Assembly (NCBI RefSeq): GCF_030272615.1 | Contig: NC_081406.1 | Location: 395,026,439 to 395,090,438 of the forward strand | DNA from: Cryptomeria japonica | Taxonomy: Eukaryota; Streptophyta; Pinopsida; Cupressales; Cupressaceae | Reading direction: 5' to 3' | Length of the DNA stretch: 64,000 bases | In this document: positions 48,372-60,522 of the stretch, piece by piece | How positions within the stretch are numbered: position 1 is the first letter of the stretch | Layout: every line of letters starts with the position of its first letter | Notes under the pieces: generated by a model | Database searches by the model: none | What the model saw: only the letters and a program-made list of their open reading frames with translations | Told to the model about the DNA's origin: nothing | Program-made: the position numbers and the translations under genes

Positions 48372-50248
48372 TCTAGATCCTTTCTGTTTTTCTATTTTTT
48401 TGCCATATCTTCTTTATCTCGACTCCATTTTCCTCCAAACTTCACCAGATTCTCTGCATTGCCATTTTCCACATTTCCTTCCTTGGTGGCCTTATCCCAA
48501 AAATCCACTTTTTGAAGCCCAAAAATCCCATATTTCTCTATTTTTAGGGTTTGTCATAACTCCTTCCCCTTTTATCCAATCACCTCCAATTTTTTCTCAT
48601 ATTATCCATCTCCAACTTTTGCTTCTTTGTCCCTCTTGGACAAATTTTCCCATTCCTTCATCTCTCCTCCAAAATCCCCATTTTTCGCTTGCCTATCCCT
48701 TGGAAAGTGGCAAAAACCTAGTCAAACCCCATTTACCCATCAAAGCTTTCTTCAAATCCACATTTGTCATTAGTAAAAAAGTTTTTATTCATGTTTTTCT
48801 ATTCATTCCCAAAAAATCAAAAAAATTAATATTTTTGTCATTTTGTTGTTTTTTGAAGGACGCTTGTTGAAGACTCTATTTTTCCAAACTAATAATCAAT
48901 TTGTTTTGTAGGATGCTTGTTGAAGACTCTATTTTTTCCAAACTACTAATCAAGTTGTTTTGCAGGACGCTTTTTGAAGACTCCATTTTTCAAACTACTA
49001 ATCAAGTGGTTTTGCAGGTTGCCTAGCTGATTCAACCAAATATTGTGCATTTATTTAAATTAGGCACCTAGATATTTATTAAAATGGAATGAACCATTGT
49101 CTTATGTGTCTTTAAGAAAAGCGTAAAGGTAGGAAAGTATGCTCTCATCTTAATAGACGATCAGAAATCCAGACCCTCCAACCTTTTCTTGTTTGATTGT
49201 GTGTTTACCTCTAGCAGGTCTGCCTTCCCAACTTGCTCTTTGATAGGGGAAGAGAGGAACGACCCAAGTGAGTACACCTGGACCTAGGATTCCCAACTCA
49301 CTATAATAAATAGGTCATTGACTATGAAAGGGTTAATGGTTTGGGCTATATGAGAGTTCACTCTCACATTGGGTGCTTAGTAGGATCCTAGAGATCTCAA
49401 TCACGCTTGCGTGACTACTAAGTTCTTGGTGCTTCGTTGGGCTATAGGCCTCAATTGCGCTTGTGCAACTTTGAAGGGTAGCTCCTAACGGGAAGACTTA
49501 CTAAACACCTTGTTCATAGTGGCCAAAAACCTTCTAGTCATTGGTGTAGGAGGTCGGACCTCTGAAGCGGCCCATATTCTTATGGCCCTTAGTAGAGACA
49601 CAAAGTTCGCCATGAGGAGTTTTCATGGGAATTGATGCTTGGCTGCCCTGAGAAGTGAGTTCTGTGGAGGGGAGCCAGTGGGGTCAAGCATCTAAGTGTC
49701 TGCTTTGGGTAAGCGTAGATGGGAAACCAATTGGGATTCAATGACTATTGTCCTTTCCAGCCTTAAGAATGTTGTATATGAGCATGAGTGTCTTTGATAT
49801 AATATGCATTTGATCACTGTGTTTGCTTTGTTTGATACATACTTGCCAAGAGTAGACTAAAAACACATCACTATCCCCAAACACTTTGCAAAAACATTTG
49901 TCAAGACACAAACAATTGTCCAAGTCATTACCCACACAAAGTCCAAAATTGCATCAAAACTCTGTCCATCCCATTTTTCATAAGCCTAAGAGAGAAGCGA
50001 AGAGTCCATCATCTCCATCAACATTCAAGTTTGTCCTTTGAAACACCAACTATCATCCAAATCAGGGTGGTCGTATCCCTTCATACAACTTGCCATTTGA
50101 ATCGATCCTTCATGTTCATACCAAAGACAACCTAGTCATCAAATTTCTTCTAAACCATCACTACTATACCTCCTCCATCAATCATCCTCAAATTTTTGAA
50201 GTCCTTTCATCACAAATTTCTTAAGTCCTTTCAACACAAATATCGTGT
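48372..50248 (+). other. T2 5' leader
   Basis: No supported ORF. The first 480 bases are pyrimidine-rich. A triplicated unit lies at 48857-49019. The rest holds scattered G-rich stretches (49140-49740) and a C/A-rich approach to the gag start. No TGGCGCC or other obvious Ty3 primer site was seen. Confidence 0.55.
48857..49019 (+). repeat. Three tandem units of about 55 bases, each ending in a 3' splice-site-like TTTTGYAG
   Basis: Units start GGAYGCTTGTTGAAGACTC and end GTTTTGTAG, GTTTTGCAG and GGTTTTGCAG. Divergence between units is about 10 percent. They lie in the T2 leader. Confidence 0.75.
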
Positions 50249-52102
50249 ATGGTCGCAACTCGATCCCAAAAGAAAAAGATGGCTGAACAACAATATGGCA
50301 TGTCGGACATTGATGTCCTATATGAAGATCGCATGCAAGATCATACACAAAGTGGGCAACCTAGCGATCAAGATCAAAGTCAAAATCTTGACATGGTTAA
50401 CCAAGATGAACTTTGTCTGAAAGTGCAAATTTTCCTAGCGGATTCTTATAACCAAGAGATGATGGAAAATTTTATTAAACACAATCCTACTGCACTTCTG
50501 AAAACTCTCCTTGAGCATGGAGCTCAACTTCTGCTTGAATTTAATAGATCCGCTCTCACCCAACAACCATAAGGAGACCTCGCTCCCACACAACGTGCTG
50601 CACCTACTATTCAAACTCAATCAATTGCAGCCCCATCAATCATCCAGGCTCAATCAATGCCACCCGTGGTACCTCCCACCATGGTCTCCATCCCACCTTC
50701 TTCCTCCTTACCATCCATACCACTATCAAATCCGATCTCATCCATTCTCCAATAAACTTCTATACCACCTCCTTCTATTCAACCACAAATTTCTATTCCA
50801 CAAACTTCCCTTCATCCCAACAATGTCACAAATTTTATTTGAGCCGTATTTAATCCTGTCACAACAGTTGGTGGACTGCAACCAACTGTCCCTCAAACCC
50901 CAGCAACATCGGTCATCACATCCCACATTCCCACCTCCTCATCATATCAATATATTGGTGGTGGTGCACCTTCTTTGGTTCATCCAATTCTTGGAGCAAA
51001 TACAATTCATCAATATCAAAGTCCACAACAAGACCTCATCAAGGATATTCAAGACATGAAGAATATCATCAAGGACATGAAACAAAGGACTAATAAAAGG
51101 AAAACTTACTCATTTGAAGAGTTTTGCCCTTGTCCTTACGACCCATCTATATCAGTTGCACCATATCCCCTAGGATTTGAGATTCCTAAATTCACCAAGT
51201 ATGAAGGCAAAGGGGACCCCCATGATCATGTTCAAGAATTCCACACCTTATGCCAAGAAGTCTCCTATAGTGACCTTTATCTTTGCAGACTCTTTCCCAA
51301 GAGTCTCATGGGAGACGCCTTGGCATGGTTCTCATCTTTACCATGAGGTTCCATTGTCTCTTTTCCAGACTTGGCAGAAAAATTTGTGGCCCACTATGCA
51401 TACAACATGGGTAATAATGTTTCTATTATGGACTTATGTAATACAAAACAAAGGCCCGGTGAAACCTTCACCAATTTCCTACAAAGATGGCGATATCTTA
51501 TCAAGAAATTCCAGTGGGACATGCCAGAACAACATCAAATTGAGCTATTCCAAAAGAACTTGGTGCTTGAACTTTCAAGACCTTTAATATCTCAATGTAT
51601 CAAAGCCTTCCAAAAATTGACAGATAAGGGCCTCGCCCTCGAACGTGTCTTGTTGGAGGAAGGAACTTTGAAACATTACCAGAAATCAACACAAAGTTCT
51701 TCCTCTTATTATAACGACAAGCCAAAATTCTGGTCCAAAAACAAAAACGTGGTCAATGATGACGTAACTGATGCAAAGCGGGTCCAAACCATGGCTACTC
51801 CCCCAAAATCCACCACCAATAATCATCAATTCAATAATCGAGACAATCCAAATCAATCCAAAAAACCTCACAACAATGTCTCAATCCAGGGACAACCACC
51901 TTGATCGAATAATAGGACTCCAAGAGATTTCACTCCTCTGGCTGAGCCTATTGAAGTGGTGTTTCAAAAACTTGTCCAAGCAGGTGTAGTGGTTTTTCCA
52001 ATCACTCACCCATTTGACCCCAATCAACCTAAACCGAGATGGTATAATGAAAATGAGTATTGTGAATACCATCGTATCAAGGGACATGATACATGAAAGT
52101 GT
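50249..52102 (+). pseudogene. gag: T2 gag
   Basis: The ATG at 50249 begins MVATRSQKKKMAEQQYG. A Pro/Ser/Gln-rich linker follows, then the Retrotrans_gag domain: YPLGFEIPKFTKYEGKGDP, LFPKSLMGDALAWFSSLP, and after a TGA, FVAHYAYN..QRPGETFTNFLQRW (51170-51500). The C-terminal part has a zinc-knuckle-like CEYHRIKGHD..KC (52058-52100), a form common in Tat elements. Stops at 50570, near 50755, 50850, 51344, 51902 and 52094 are TAA or TGA where Gln, Arg or Trp fits; one frame is otherwise kept over the whole gene. It forms the particle. Confidence 0.88.
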
Positions 52103-54037
52103 ATGAAACTGAAGATCTACATACAAGATCTCAATGATAGAGGGGAGATTGAAGTAGAAAATGCAAAACCTGGTAATAACAATGACAAACTCAAAATGTA
52201 CCAAGAACCCTTCCCGAAGCATGATAAAGGAAAAGGCTCATCATCTAATGCAATGGGTTATGATTATGCTAATCACATAACCGGTTTTGATTTTTTAGTA
52301 GGTCGCATTGAACCTGTAGATAATCATGTCAATGTCATAACCATCCAAGGAGTCAATTCTCCTTCTTCCCAAAGTAGACCAAATTCTGCTAGGATAGTCA
52401 TTCAAGGCGCCATGCCTTCCACCTCCCATTTCCAGAATGACTGCAATGCAACTACACATCGAGGAAGAGTCATCATCCAAGGAGTTCCTCCCCCACCAAA
52501 CCCCCCACCCATGTCTTCCACCCACCGATATGACCTCCTTGATCAACTTGGGAAGACACCCGCACAGATCTCCATTTTGGAACTTCTCAAGACCTCCCCG
52601 ATCCATAAAGAAATTTTGGAACAAGCCCTTCTCCAATCACGCGTTCCAGATAACATCAACGCCACCCAATTCCAACCCCTCATTGGAAACCTTGTTGCCC
52701 AACAGCACATTGTATTTAACTCCAAAGATGCTCCTGCAGATGAAGACCATAACAAACCTGTGCACATCGAAGCTCTCATCCACAAGCACAAGGTCAAACA
52801 TATCTTGATAGACGGTGGATCCGGGCTTAATCTGTGCACATACAAATTAATAAAACAATTGGGACTTTATGAGGATCTAATAGACACATCAAGAAGGATC
52901 ACAATAAAGGCATATGATGATGCAGAAAGAATTTCAAAGGGCATGGTCACCTTACCTCTTCAAGTGGGGCCCATTACAATTGAAACCCCTTGCCAAGTAC
53001 TAGATCTTGACCTCCCCTACAACATTCTCCTTGGGAGGCCATGGATTCATTCCTTGCAGGCCGTACCCTCCACCTATCACCAATGCATCAAATTCCCCTA
53101 TAATGGAAGAGAGATCACTATCAAAGGTGATCCCCAACCTTTTCAATATTGCAAACTATTAGAGGGGAAGCATCCATATCATTGCCCACTAAATAGACCC
53201 TTGCCAACGCCTCAGTTTGACACATCAAATGTTGCCTCCACATCATCCCAACCAGATAATCAAATCAAGATCTTGGACAATGGCTGTGGAGAATACAAAT
53301 TGGAGGACGTCTTATTAATAGGCAACCTCCCTCTCTCTCCTAAGTCATTTGGCAAACCAAAAGAGATAAAAAAGGACCCAAAACCAATCATGCAATGCCA
53401 AAATACCACCTTCCAGCAATGGGGCCCACTTGATAACGAGAGCCTCGAAGCAGATATCTCTTCGTGGCTATACCGGGAAGAAGATGAAGATCAAACAAGA
53501 ATATCCAACAAAATGTACCCAAAAGCATCTACCATAGTTGAAAAAATGGGTTACAAAGGACACAGCCTGGGACCATAGGAGAAAGGAAGAAAAACACCCA
53601 TAAATCCTATCTCCTATAGATACAACAGAGGCTTGGGGTACACCCTGGTGCCTAAGATTACTATCACTAGTGTCCCTTCTAGTCCTTCTTCGGATATCAA
53701 AAGCGTTGACGAAGAGGAATTCCATGAAATGCCTTATGAATATGAGAAAGATATCTTCTTGGATGCTTACATCAATACCATCACCCCCATAACCCCTCCC
53801 ACTTCATATGAGCTACATCTTGTCCATCTCGAACTCATTGAATGGGGCCAACGAGACAAACCCACTTTAGATATCTGCACCGACGATAATGCTCTCATTG
53901 CTCTCCTAACAGTGCAAAATATGGAAGATTATAGAAGAATCAAGGGTATTCAATTACACGAAAAGGGATACTTTGGTAGTCAAGTCAATGCCCTTAGCCA
54001 CAAAAAGATAATAAAAGAAAAAGATATGATTCCCTAG
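52103..54037 (+). pseudogene. pol: T2 protease and linker
   Basis: Same frame as gag. The aspartic protease motif is LIDGGSG (Asp at 52811-52813; DGG rather than DSG or DTG), with the flap side ending YNILLGRPWIHS near 53030. A long linker to RT follows (GYTLVP near 53635, then an acidic stretch). TAG at 53576 and 54035 interrupt it. At about 54038 the frame shifts to that of RT. This could be a decay indel or a programmed shift; the other breaks favour decay. Confidence 0.85.
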
Positions 54038-54039
54038 GT

Positions 54040-55101
54040 GAAAACCTCCCTGAGGTGCCTTTGGATGAACAAGAAATAAAAATAAAGGGCGTATTTGAAA
54101 GTGAAAACCTAGAAAAGGCACTTGAAGATGAGGGATTTGACCTCCCTACCATTGGTTACCTTCCACAGGACAAATCAAATTTGTTTATAGAAGAAACAGA
54201 CAGCATCAACATGGGCACCGAGGTCATTCCAAAAAATGTGCTCATTGCCAAATCCCTCACAAAAATCAAGAAACAAGACTTCATCAACTTCCTTACAAAG
54301 GTAAAAATCAATTTTGCATGGTCCTATTCCGATATGCCAGGGTTGGACCCTTCCTTGGTGGTTCACAATCTCGCCGTCCACCTAGATGCAAAACTTGTAA
54401 AATAGAAATTGCGCAAAATGCACCCACATATTGCATTCCTGGTCAAGGCGGAACTCTAAAAGTTGTTAGACGCAAAATTTATCAAACCAATGGATTATGC
54501 TGAATGGGTCTCCAACATTGTACTTGTCGGCAAACCTATTGGGGGCATCCACATCTGCACAGATTTCTGAGATCTAAATATAGCTTGTCCTAAAGATGAT
54601 TTCCCACTCCCCAATATAGACATGATTGTGGACCTTACAGCAAGACATGAAATGTTATCGCTAATGGATGGGTTTTCTGGATACAACCAAATCAGGATAG
54701 CAGATGAGGATCAGCATAAAACTACATTCACAACACCATGGGGTACCTTCTATTACTAGGTCATGCCTTTTGGTCTTAAAAATGTTGGAGCTACGTATCA
54801 ACGGGCAATAACAACAATTTTTCATGGACTCTTGCACAAAATTATGGAGGACTACGTGGATGATCTACTAGGAAAATCCAAGATAAGACAAGAACACATC
54901 CCCATTCTAAAACAAATCTTTGAAAGATTGGAAAAATACAAGCTGCACCTAAATCCCAAAAAGTGTGTGTTTGGCGTCACATCGGGAAAACTACTAGGAT
55001 TCATTGTTTCCCGCAGAGGCATCGAGGTTGATCCCGAAAAGGTAAAAGCTATTATGGAAATGCCTCCGCCAAAAACTCTCAGACAACTGTGCAGTCTCTA
55101 G
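54040..55101 (+). pseudogene. pol: T2 reverse transcriptase
   Basis: Motifs in order: KFIKPMDYAEWVSNIVLV, ICTDF.DLN (stop at 54568-54570 inside the conserved FRDLN position), KDDFPLPNID, MDGFSGYNQI, KTTFTTPWGTFYY then VMPFGLKNVGATYQR, and the catalytic YVDDL (54853-54867). Then LHLNPKKCVFGV and GFIVSRRGIEVDPEKVKA. Stops at 54403, 54457, 54568, 54757 and 55099 are each one C-to-T step from Gln or Arg codons. It copies element RNA into DNA. Confidence 0.92.
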
Positions 55102-56100
55102 GGAAAACTCTAGTTTGTCGGGCATTTGATTTCACAGCTAGCAGACAAGTACCATCCATTTGCACACCTGTTGCATAAAGACACAAAATTTAAATGGGAT
55201 TGCCTATGTCAAAAGGCCTTTGAGAAATTAAAAGAATATCTAGCATCACCTCCCATATTGATGCCTCCTGCTCCTAGAAAACCCCTTATTTTGTATATAT
55301 GTGCTACTGCAGTGGCATTGGGGGCATTATTGGTGCAAACAGATGATCAAGGGAAAGAACATGCTGTTTACTACATGAGTCAGACATTGGTAGGGTATGA
55401 ACTCAATTACATCCCCATTGAAAGAGCATGTTTGGCATTAGTGTTCAGCACACAGAGACTACGACACTATATGCTAAATAATAAGACAAAATTAATTGCT
55501 AAAATTGATCCACTTAAATATCTCTTGTCCAAAGTTGCTCTCACTGGCAGAACTACCAAATGGGTCATGCTCTTAAGTGAGTTTGACATTGAATATGTGG
55601 ATAGAAAGGCAATCAAGGGAAAAGTCATTGAAGATCAGTTGGCTGAAGCTCCACTTCCAGGCGACCATCCTCTTCTCACAGAATTAACAGATGAGTTCAT
55701 TATGACTGTTACCACATCCTCCACATGGAAATTGTATTTTGATGGCTCCTACACTCAAAATGGATCGGGGGTAGGAATATTATTGGTCACACCTCAAGGA
55801 GATGGCATCCCCAAATCATACAAGATAGCCTTTGCATGTACCAATAACATAGTAGAATACGAGGCCCTCATCACAGGTTTACGCTTGGCTATCCACTGGA
55901 AAATAAAGGAATTACAAGTCTATGGTGATTCCTAGCTCGTCATAAAACAAGTCAATGATGAATACTAGACAAAAGAAGATAAACTCCTTCCCTACCATAC
56001 CATGGTTGAAGATCTTAAGCAACATTTCATGGCAATCAAGTTTGATCAGATCCAATGAACAAACAACAAGGCTGCAGATGCAATGGCCACTATTGGCTCC
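55102..56100 (+). pseudogene. pol: T2 RNase H and second, archaeal-type RNase H
   Basis: The RT-linked RNase H runs from KWDCLCQKAFEKLK through LYICATAVALGALLVQ to KWVMLLSEFDIEYV (55126-55620). The second RNase H follows: WKLYFDGSYTQNGSGVGILL with NIVEYEALITGLRLA and VYGDS (55730-55935), then LVIKQVNDEY and ADAMAT. The extra domain is known from the Tat lineage. Stops: TAG at 55933 and 55966, TGA at 56056, all where Gln or Arg fits. It removes RNA from the hybrid. Confidence 0.9.
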
Positions 56101-57476
56101 CTCCTTCAAATGCCAGCACACAGTCAGAAGTGCGAGTTCTTGGTTGAGCAATTGTTTATACCAACATATGACTTACCAGAGTTTGAAATGGTGTGTGTTC
56201 TCGTTGGTCCTGAGTCCCCTTGGTATCGAGAAACCTTCGCTTTCCTCAAAGACAACACCATTCCCCCACACCTCACCAAAACCCAACAACAAACCTTCAT
56301 ATGCCGATGTGCCCGTTACACCATCCTTGCAGACACCTTGTTTAGAAGGCATTTTGATGGTTCCCTCCTAAGGTGTTTAGATAAACAAGAAGTAGAATGG
56401 GCATTACGTGAAGTACATGAGGGTTTCTATGGGGCACACTCAAGTGGACTCACATTGGCTAAAAAACTTTTGAGAATAGGATACTATTGGCCTAAAATGG
56501 AAGAAGATGCATACAACTATGTGAAGAAATGTATCCCTTGCTAGCAGCATGGCGACATGATTCATGCATCATCACAAGAGTTGCAACCATTCATTACACC
56601 ATGGCCCTTCTTGCAGTGGGGGCTCGATCTCATTGGGAAAATCCACCCTTCATCTTCCAATGGATATAAATTCATTATCACCACCACCGAATACTTCACC
56701 AAGTGGGTAGAGGCTATCCCTCTTACTCTCACCACCGACAAGCAAATATCCAAATTCATCCTAAACTACCTAATCTATCGGTATGGCATCCCAAAAGTTA
56801 TCATCATGGATAATGGAAAACAATTTAAAAACCAGGATGTCAAAGAACTCTGCCAAAAATTCAACATCCAACACTGCTTCTCCACTCCATATTACCCCCA
56901 AGACAATGGCCAAGCTGAGGCTTCTATTAAAACCCTAATAAAAATCCTCAAAAAGATAGTCAATGAAGCAGGTCGTTATTGGCACCTCCAAATCCATCCT
57001 GCATTGTGGGCCTACCACACCTCCATTCGCACCCCCACAGGTGCCACTCCTTATTCCCTAGTATTTGGTTCCAAAGCCATCCTTCCCCTTGAGATTGAGA
57101 TCCCCTCTCTAAGGGTATCGCTGCAAAACATCCTACCAGAGGAAGAATACATAATTGCCCACTTACAAGAGCTAGAATTGTTAGATGAAAGGTGCCTCAA
57201 GGCCTTGAATCATCTCTAGGTATATCAAAACCATCTGCGCATGAGTTATCATAAAAAAGTCAAAACTCGAGAATTCCAAGTTGGTGATCTTGTCCTCATG
57301 GAAAATCAGAAAAATCTACAAGAAAGAGAAAAGAAAGGCAAGTTCGAGCCTAACTGGCTTGGACCATATGTAATCACAGCAAAATATGGATCAGGAGCTT
57401 ATTAGCTGGCTACTCCTGAAGGCGATCCTTTGGATGATCCAATGAATATCATGCACCTCAAAAGATTTTATGCTTA
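56101..57476 (+). pseudogene. pol: T2 integrase, DD35E core intact
   Basis: Zinc-binding region: HEGFYGAHSSGLTLAKKL..GYYWP, ending KKCIPC and, after a TAG, QHGD. Core: QWGLDLIGK (Asp 56626-56628), IIMDNGKQF (Asp 56809-56811) and NGQAEASIKT (Glu 56917-56919). The spacing between the second Asp and the Glu is exactly 35 residues. The C-terminal part has WAYHTSIRTPTGATPYSLVFG, then VGDLVLMENQ and LGPYVITAKYGSGAY and ends HLKRFYA with a TAG at 57474-57476. TAG at 56542, 57217 and 57403 interrupt it. No chromodomain is seen, as expected for Tat. Confidence 0.92.
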
Positions 57477-58627
57477 GTCCTTAGAAAGTCTTAAATTGTC
57501 AAAAAAAAAATAAATAAATAAAGAAATTTTTAAAAAAAAATGAGAAAAAGATCCTAAAAAAATTGTCACTTTGGTGAAAACCTGGCAAACAGGCACCTTA
57601 TGACACAAAAAAATTAAAAAATCAGAAAAAGAAAGAAAAAACAATTCATCCATTAGTGAAAACCACTTGGTGGCGCTATGGACAAGTACCTTGGTGAAAA
57701 CCTCTGTGCAGACGCCAAGGTAAATAACTAGATCCATTGTCTATCATGTCAATACTACAAATCATCTACCATCCAGCCCACCCATGCGCAACATTCCTTC
57801 TTTTCTGCCTCCCAATAAAACATGTGTATGATGATGAAGTCTTCACCTGCGTCATGAACAAGGAATGTCCCATTGAAACTGAGATTATATGCCTCTGTGT
57901 GTAAGCTTCAAGAAGTCTTGAGAAACAATCCCAAGTCCATCCTAGTTCTACTCTTGGCAAGAGGTATCATGTGGTCGCAAGGAAAAGACTTGTTAGATTT
58001 TGTTAGATCTTTTCATATAGGCTTGCATCTTTTGCCCTACGACTGCCACTATTTATGACTGCCTAGGTTCTTCCATATCCAGGTGCGTTCTGATAGGTGC
58101 ATACTGGGGCATATTTCATAGTATGGCATGTTTTGGATCCTTCTTGTATAAATCGATGACCTAGTACTAATGTTTATCAACACTTACCTTCTCATGTACA
58201 AGAGGTATCGGTGTGTTTGAGGGTTTCCTTGCACGAACCCACAACTTTGTATTAGTGTTTCTTAACACTTGCATTGTTGTGTGCAAGAAATTCCTATTTG
58301 TCTAAAGAGTCAGTCCACGCCCTACGTTTCTCATGGCATCCTAATTTCTATAATCAATGGTGCAAGTCACTCAAGGCAACATCAAACTAGGTTGGCTCTC
58401 CACATTTGTTGTGCACAAAATCTCACCATCAATCCATCAAATCCTAAACTCAATAATCCCATGGAGTTCTCAATTGCCCCCCTTTTCCTCCACGGTCTCG
58501 CATCTCGTATTCTTCTTTCCAAATACCTCACGATTGCTTCATATTTGTTCCTCATCTATCCCTTCCACCTTAATTTTTCTTACTCTATTTTTTTTTTTCT
58601 CACATAATCAATTATGATTCTGATTCA
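57477..58627 (+). other. T2 3' region before the tandem repeats
   Basis: A-rich start, then three copies of a TGGTGAAAACC-like motif followed by a GGC/CGCC element (about 57572, 57654 and 57691). The remainder (57740-58620) has only short frames that I do not support as genes. Confidence 0.55.
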
Positions 58628-59250
58628 TGTCTTATACAGGATGTATCCTTCCTAAAAATAGATGCTCTGATCATGTCTTATACAGGATGAATCCTTCTTG
58701 AAACTAGACGTTGTGATCTGATCATGTCTTATACAGGATGAGTCCTTCCTAAAACTAGACGTTGTGATCAGTCATGTCTTATATAGGATGTATCCTTCCT
58801 GAAACCAGACACTCCGATCATGTCTTATACAGGATGAATCCTTCCTGAAACCAGATGTTGTGATCTGATCATGTCTTATATAGGATGAATCCTTCCCGAA
58901 ACCAGACGTTGTGATCAGTCATGTCTTATCAAGGATGTATCCTTCCTAAAACCAGACACTCTGATCATATCTTATACAGGATGAATCCTTCCTAAAACCA
59001 GACGGTGTGATCAGTCATGTCTTATACAGAATGTATCCTTCCTGAAACCAGACACTCCTATCATGTCTTATACAGGATGAATCCTTCCTAAAACTAGACG
59101 TTGTGATCAGTCATGTGTTATACAGGATGTATCCTTCCTGAAACCAAACACTCTGATCATGTCTTATACAGGATGAATCCTTCCTGAAACTAGACACTTT
59201 GATCATCTTTGTCTTAAATAGGATGAATTCTTCTTGAAACCAAACTGAAT
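58628..59250 (+). repeat. Thirteen tandem units of about 45-52 bases with two alternating variants
   Basis: Consensus TGTCTTATACAGGATG then AATCCTTCCTGAAACCAGAC and a variable end. One variant has GATGTATCC and ends ACACTCTGATCA; the other has GATGAATCC and ends ACGTTGTGATC. They alternate for most of the array, so the basic repeat behaves as a dimer of about 95-100 bases. Array in the T2 3' region. Confidence 0.88.
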
Positions 59251-59449
59251 CTAGATCTTATCAATCAAATCAAATCAAATCTATCAGGATATCAATTTCG
59301 TAAAACTCCAAAGATCAAATACCTCAATTGATCTCCCGAGGGGGCGTCACCATACCAAAATCTATCAATCAAGAGCCGGGGCATCCTATCAAACCAATAT
59401 CAGCATCAAAACAAGATTATTCTTTGAATCAATGTGTCATCACACCTCG

Positions 59450-59467
59450 CTTCAAAGAGGGGCAAAA
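59450..59467 (+). promoter_or_regulatory. T2 polypurine tract
   Basis: GCTTCAAAGAGGGGCAAAA region immediately before the LTR start TGTAGACAC at 59468. The core matches the T1 tract. Confidence 0.88.
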
Positions 59468-60522
59468 TGTAGACACTTAAAAATAATTATTTTAATTATT
59501 TTTAATTCCTCGCATAATTAATTAATTAATTATGTTAATTCAAATTCCTCTCAATATTAATTAAATATAATTAATATTGTCACTATAGCATATGATTGAT
59601 TTATTTAATAAATCAATCCCTTTCTTTATTCTTCTAAAAAAATTAAATCCTTACAAATCTTCCTCTTAGCTAATTAATTTCAATTAATTAGTTAACCTAC
59701 ATGATTACTACAAATCATCTTCTTAATTCATTCTTCTAGAAACTCCCTAAACTCATTTAACATTATTCTTCTAATTTTTTTATTCCCTCCACTCATTCTC
59801 TCTCCTAGTCAAATTCTCCTACAAATATTAATCCCACCTAACATTTCCTCTAATCCCCCTCCTAATGAGTCGTTAATGGTTAATCATCATGATTAGCCAC
59901 AAAGTCAATTCTTTGTCCTTTTCATCCAGCCACTAGCTTTAAATGCTCTTTTCCTAGGTGAATGTAAGATTTTCGAAATCACACATTCCTCTAGGCATCC
60001 CCTCTCCCAAGGAATTTTTAATTCCTTTTTATTCCTCCAATCCCCATGATATCCTTTTTTGGAGAATTTTTAATTCCTCCGATGCACCTTGTGGACCTTG
60101 TGTGAGCTCACAAGTAAATCCTAGCCCTCCATCTCAAATCCATCCTAGCCATCCATTTTTCTCTCCTCTTCCTATAAATAAGGGGCTCCATCCCTTCATT
60201 CAAAGAACATCTTGAAATCCAGTAAGTTTATGCTGCCCTTTTGAGCCCAAGAAATCACCTTGGCAACTTGATCATCTCATCCTTATCATTTTTCAAATCC
60301 ATTCCATTTATGCACAACATTGGAGAGCCATCCACATCCAGCAATCAAAGGAGCACATCAAGTGGAGCATTATCAAGGGGCGCCTTCACTTCATCAAGCT
60401 CAATCCGAAGGAGAAGGTAAAATAGCAAGGTGAAATGGTCTTTTAATGATATTTTAGCATTCTGCATGTTTATTTCGTTATGTTTTGATCATTTGACCTT
60501 CAAATCTGTTTCCCCCTCTTCA
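59468..60522 (+). repeat. T2 3' LTR
   Basis: 1055 bases, ends TGTAGACAC and CCCTCTTCA; CCATA follows at 60523-60527. It lacks about 58 bases present in the 5' LTR near 46965-47030. Confidence 0.92.

Larger units (their letters stand above)
46349..60522 (+). mobile_element. T2: full-length Ty3/gypsy retrotransposon of the Tat lineage inside C2
   Basis: Element of 14174 bases with LTRs of 1114 and 1055 bases, TG..CA ends and the target duplication CCATA (46344-46348 and 60523-60527). Removing it and one CCATA joins the C2 coding sequence at the SWLWH region. The order is LTR, a captured C2 segment, leader, gag, protease, RT, RNase H, second RNase H, integrase, 3' region with tandem repeats, polypurine tract, LTR. 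The second RNase H after the RT-linked one is the Tat hallmark. No primer site is found behind the 5' LTR; the place is taken by the captured segment. Confidence 0.93.

Noticed and set aside
48274-48870. 198-residue plus-strand ORF
   Set aside because: It crosses the junction between the captured C2 segment and the T2 leader, and its composition follows the pyrimidine-rich leader.
52295-52845. Minus-strand ORFs opposite the T2 protease
   Set aside because: Shadow frames of the gag-protease gene.
54037-54055. Programmed frameshift between T2 protease and RT
   Set aside because: Cannot be told from a decay indel in a copy with many other breaks; no clear slippery heptamer with a pseudoknot is visible.
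58628-59250. Possible CRISPR-like array
   Set aside because: Units are tandem without unique spacers and lie in a plant retrotransposon 3' region.
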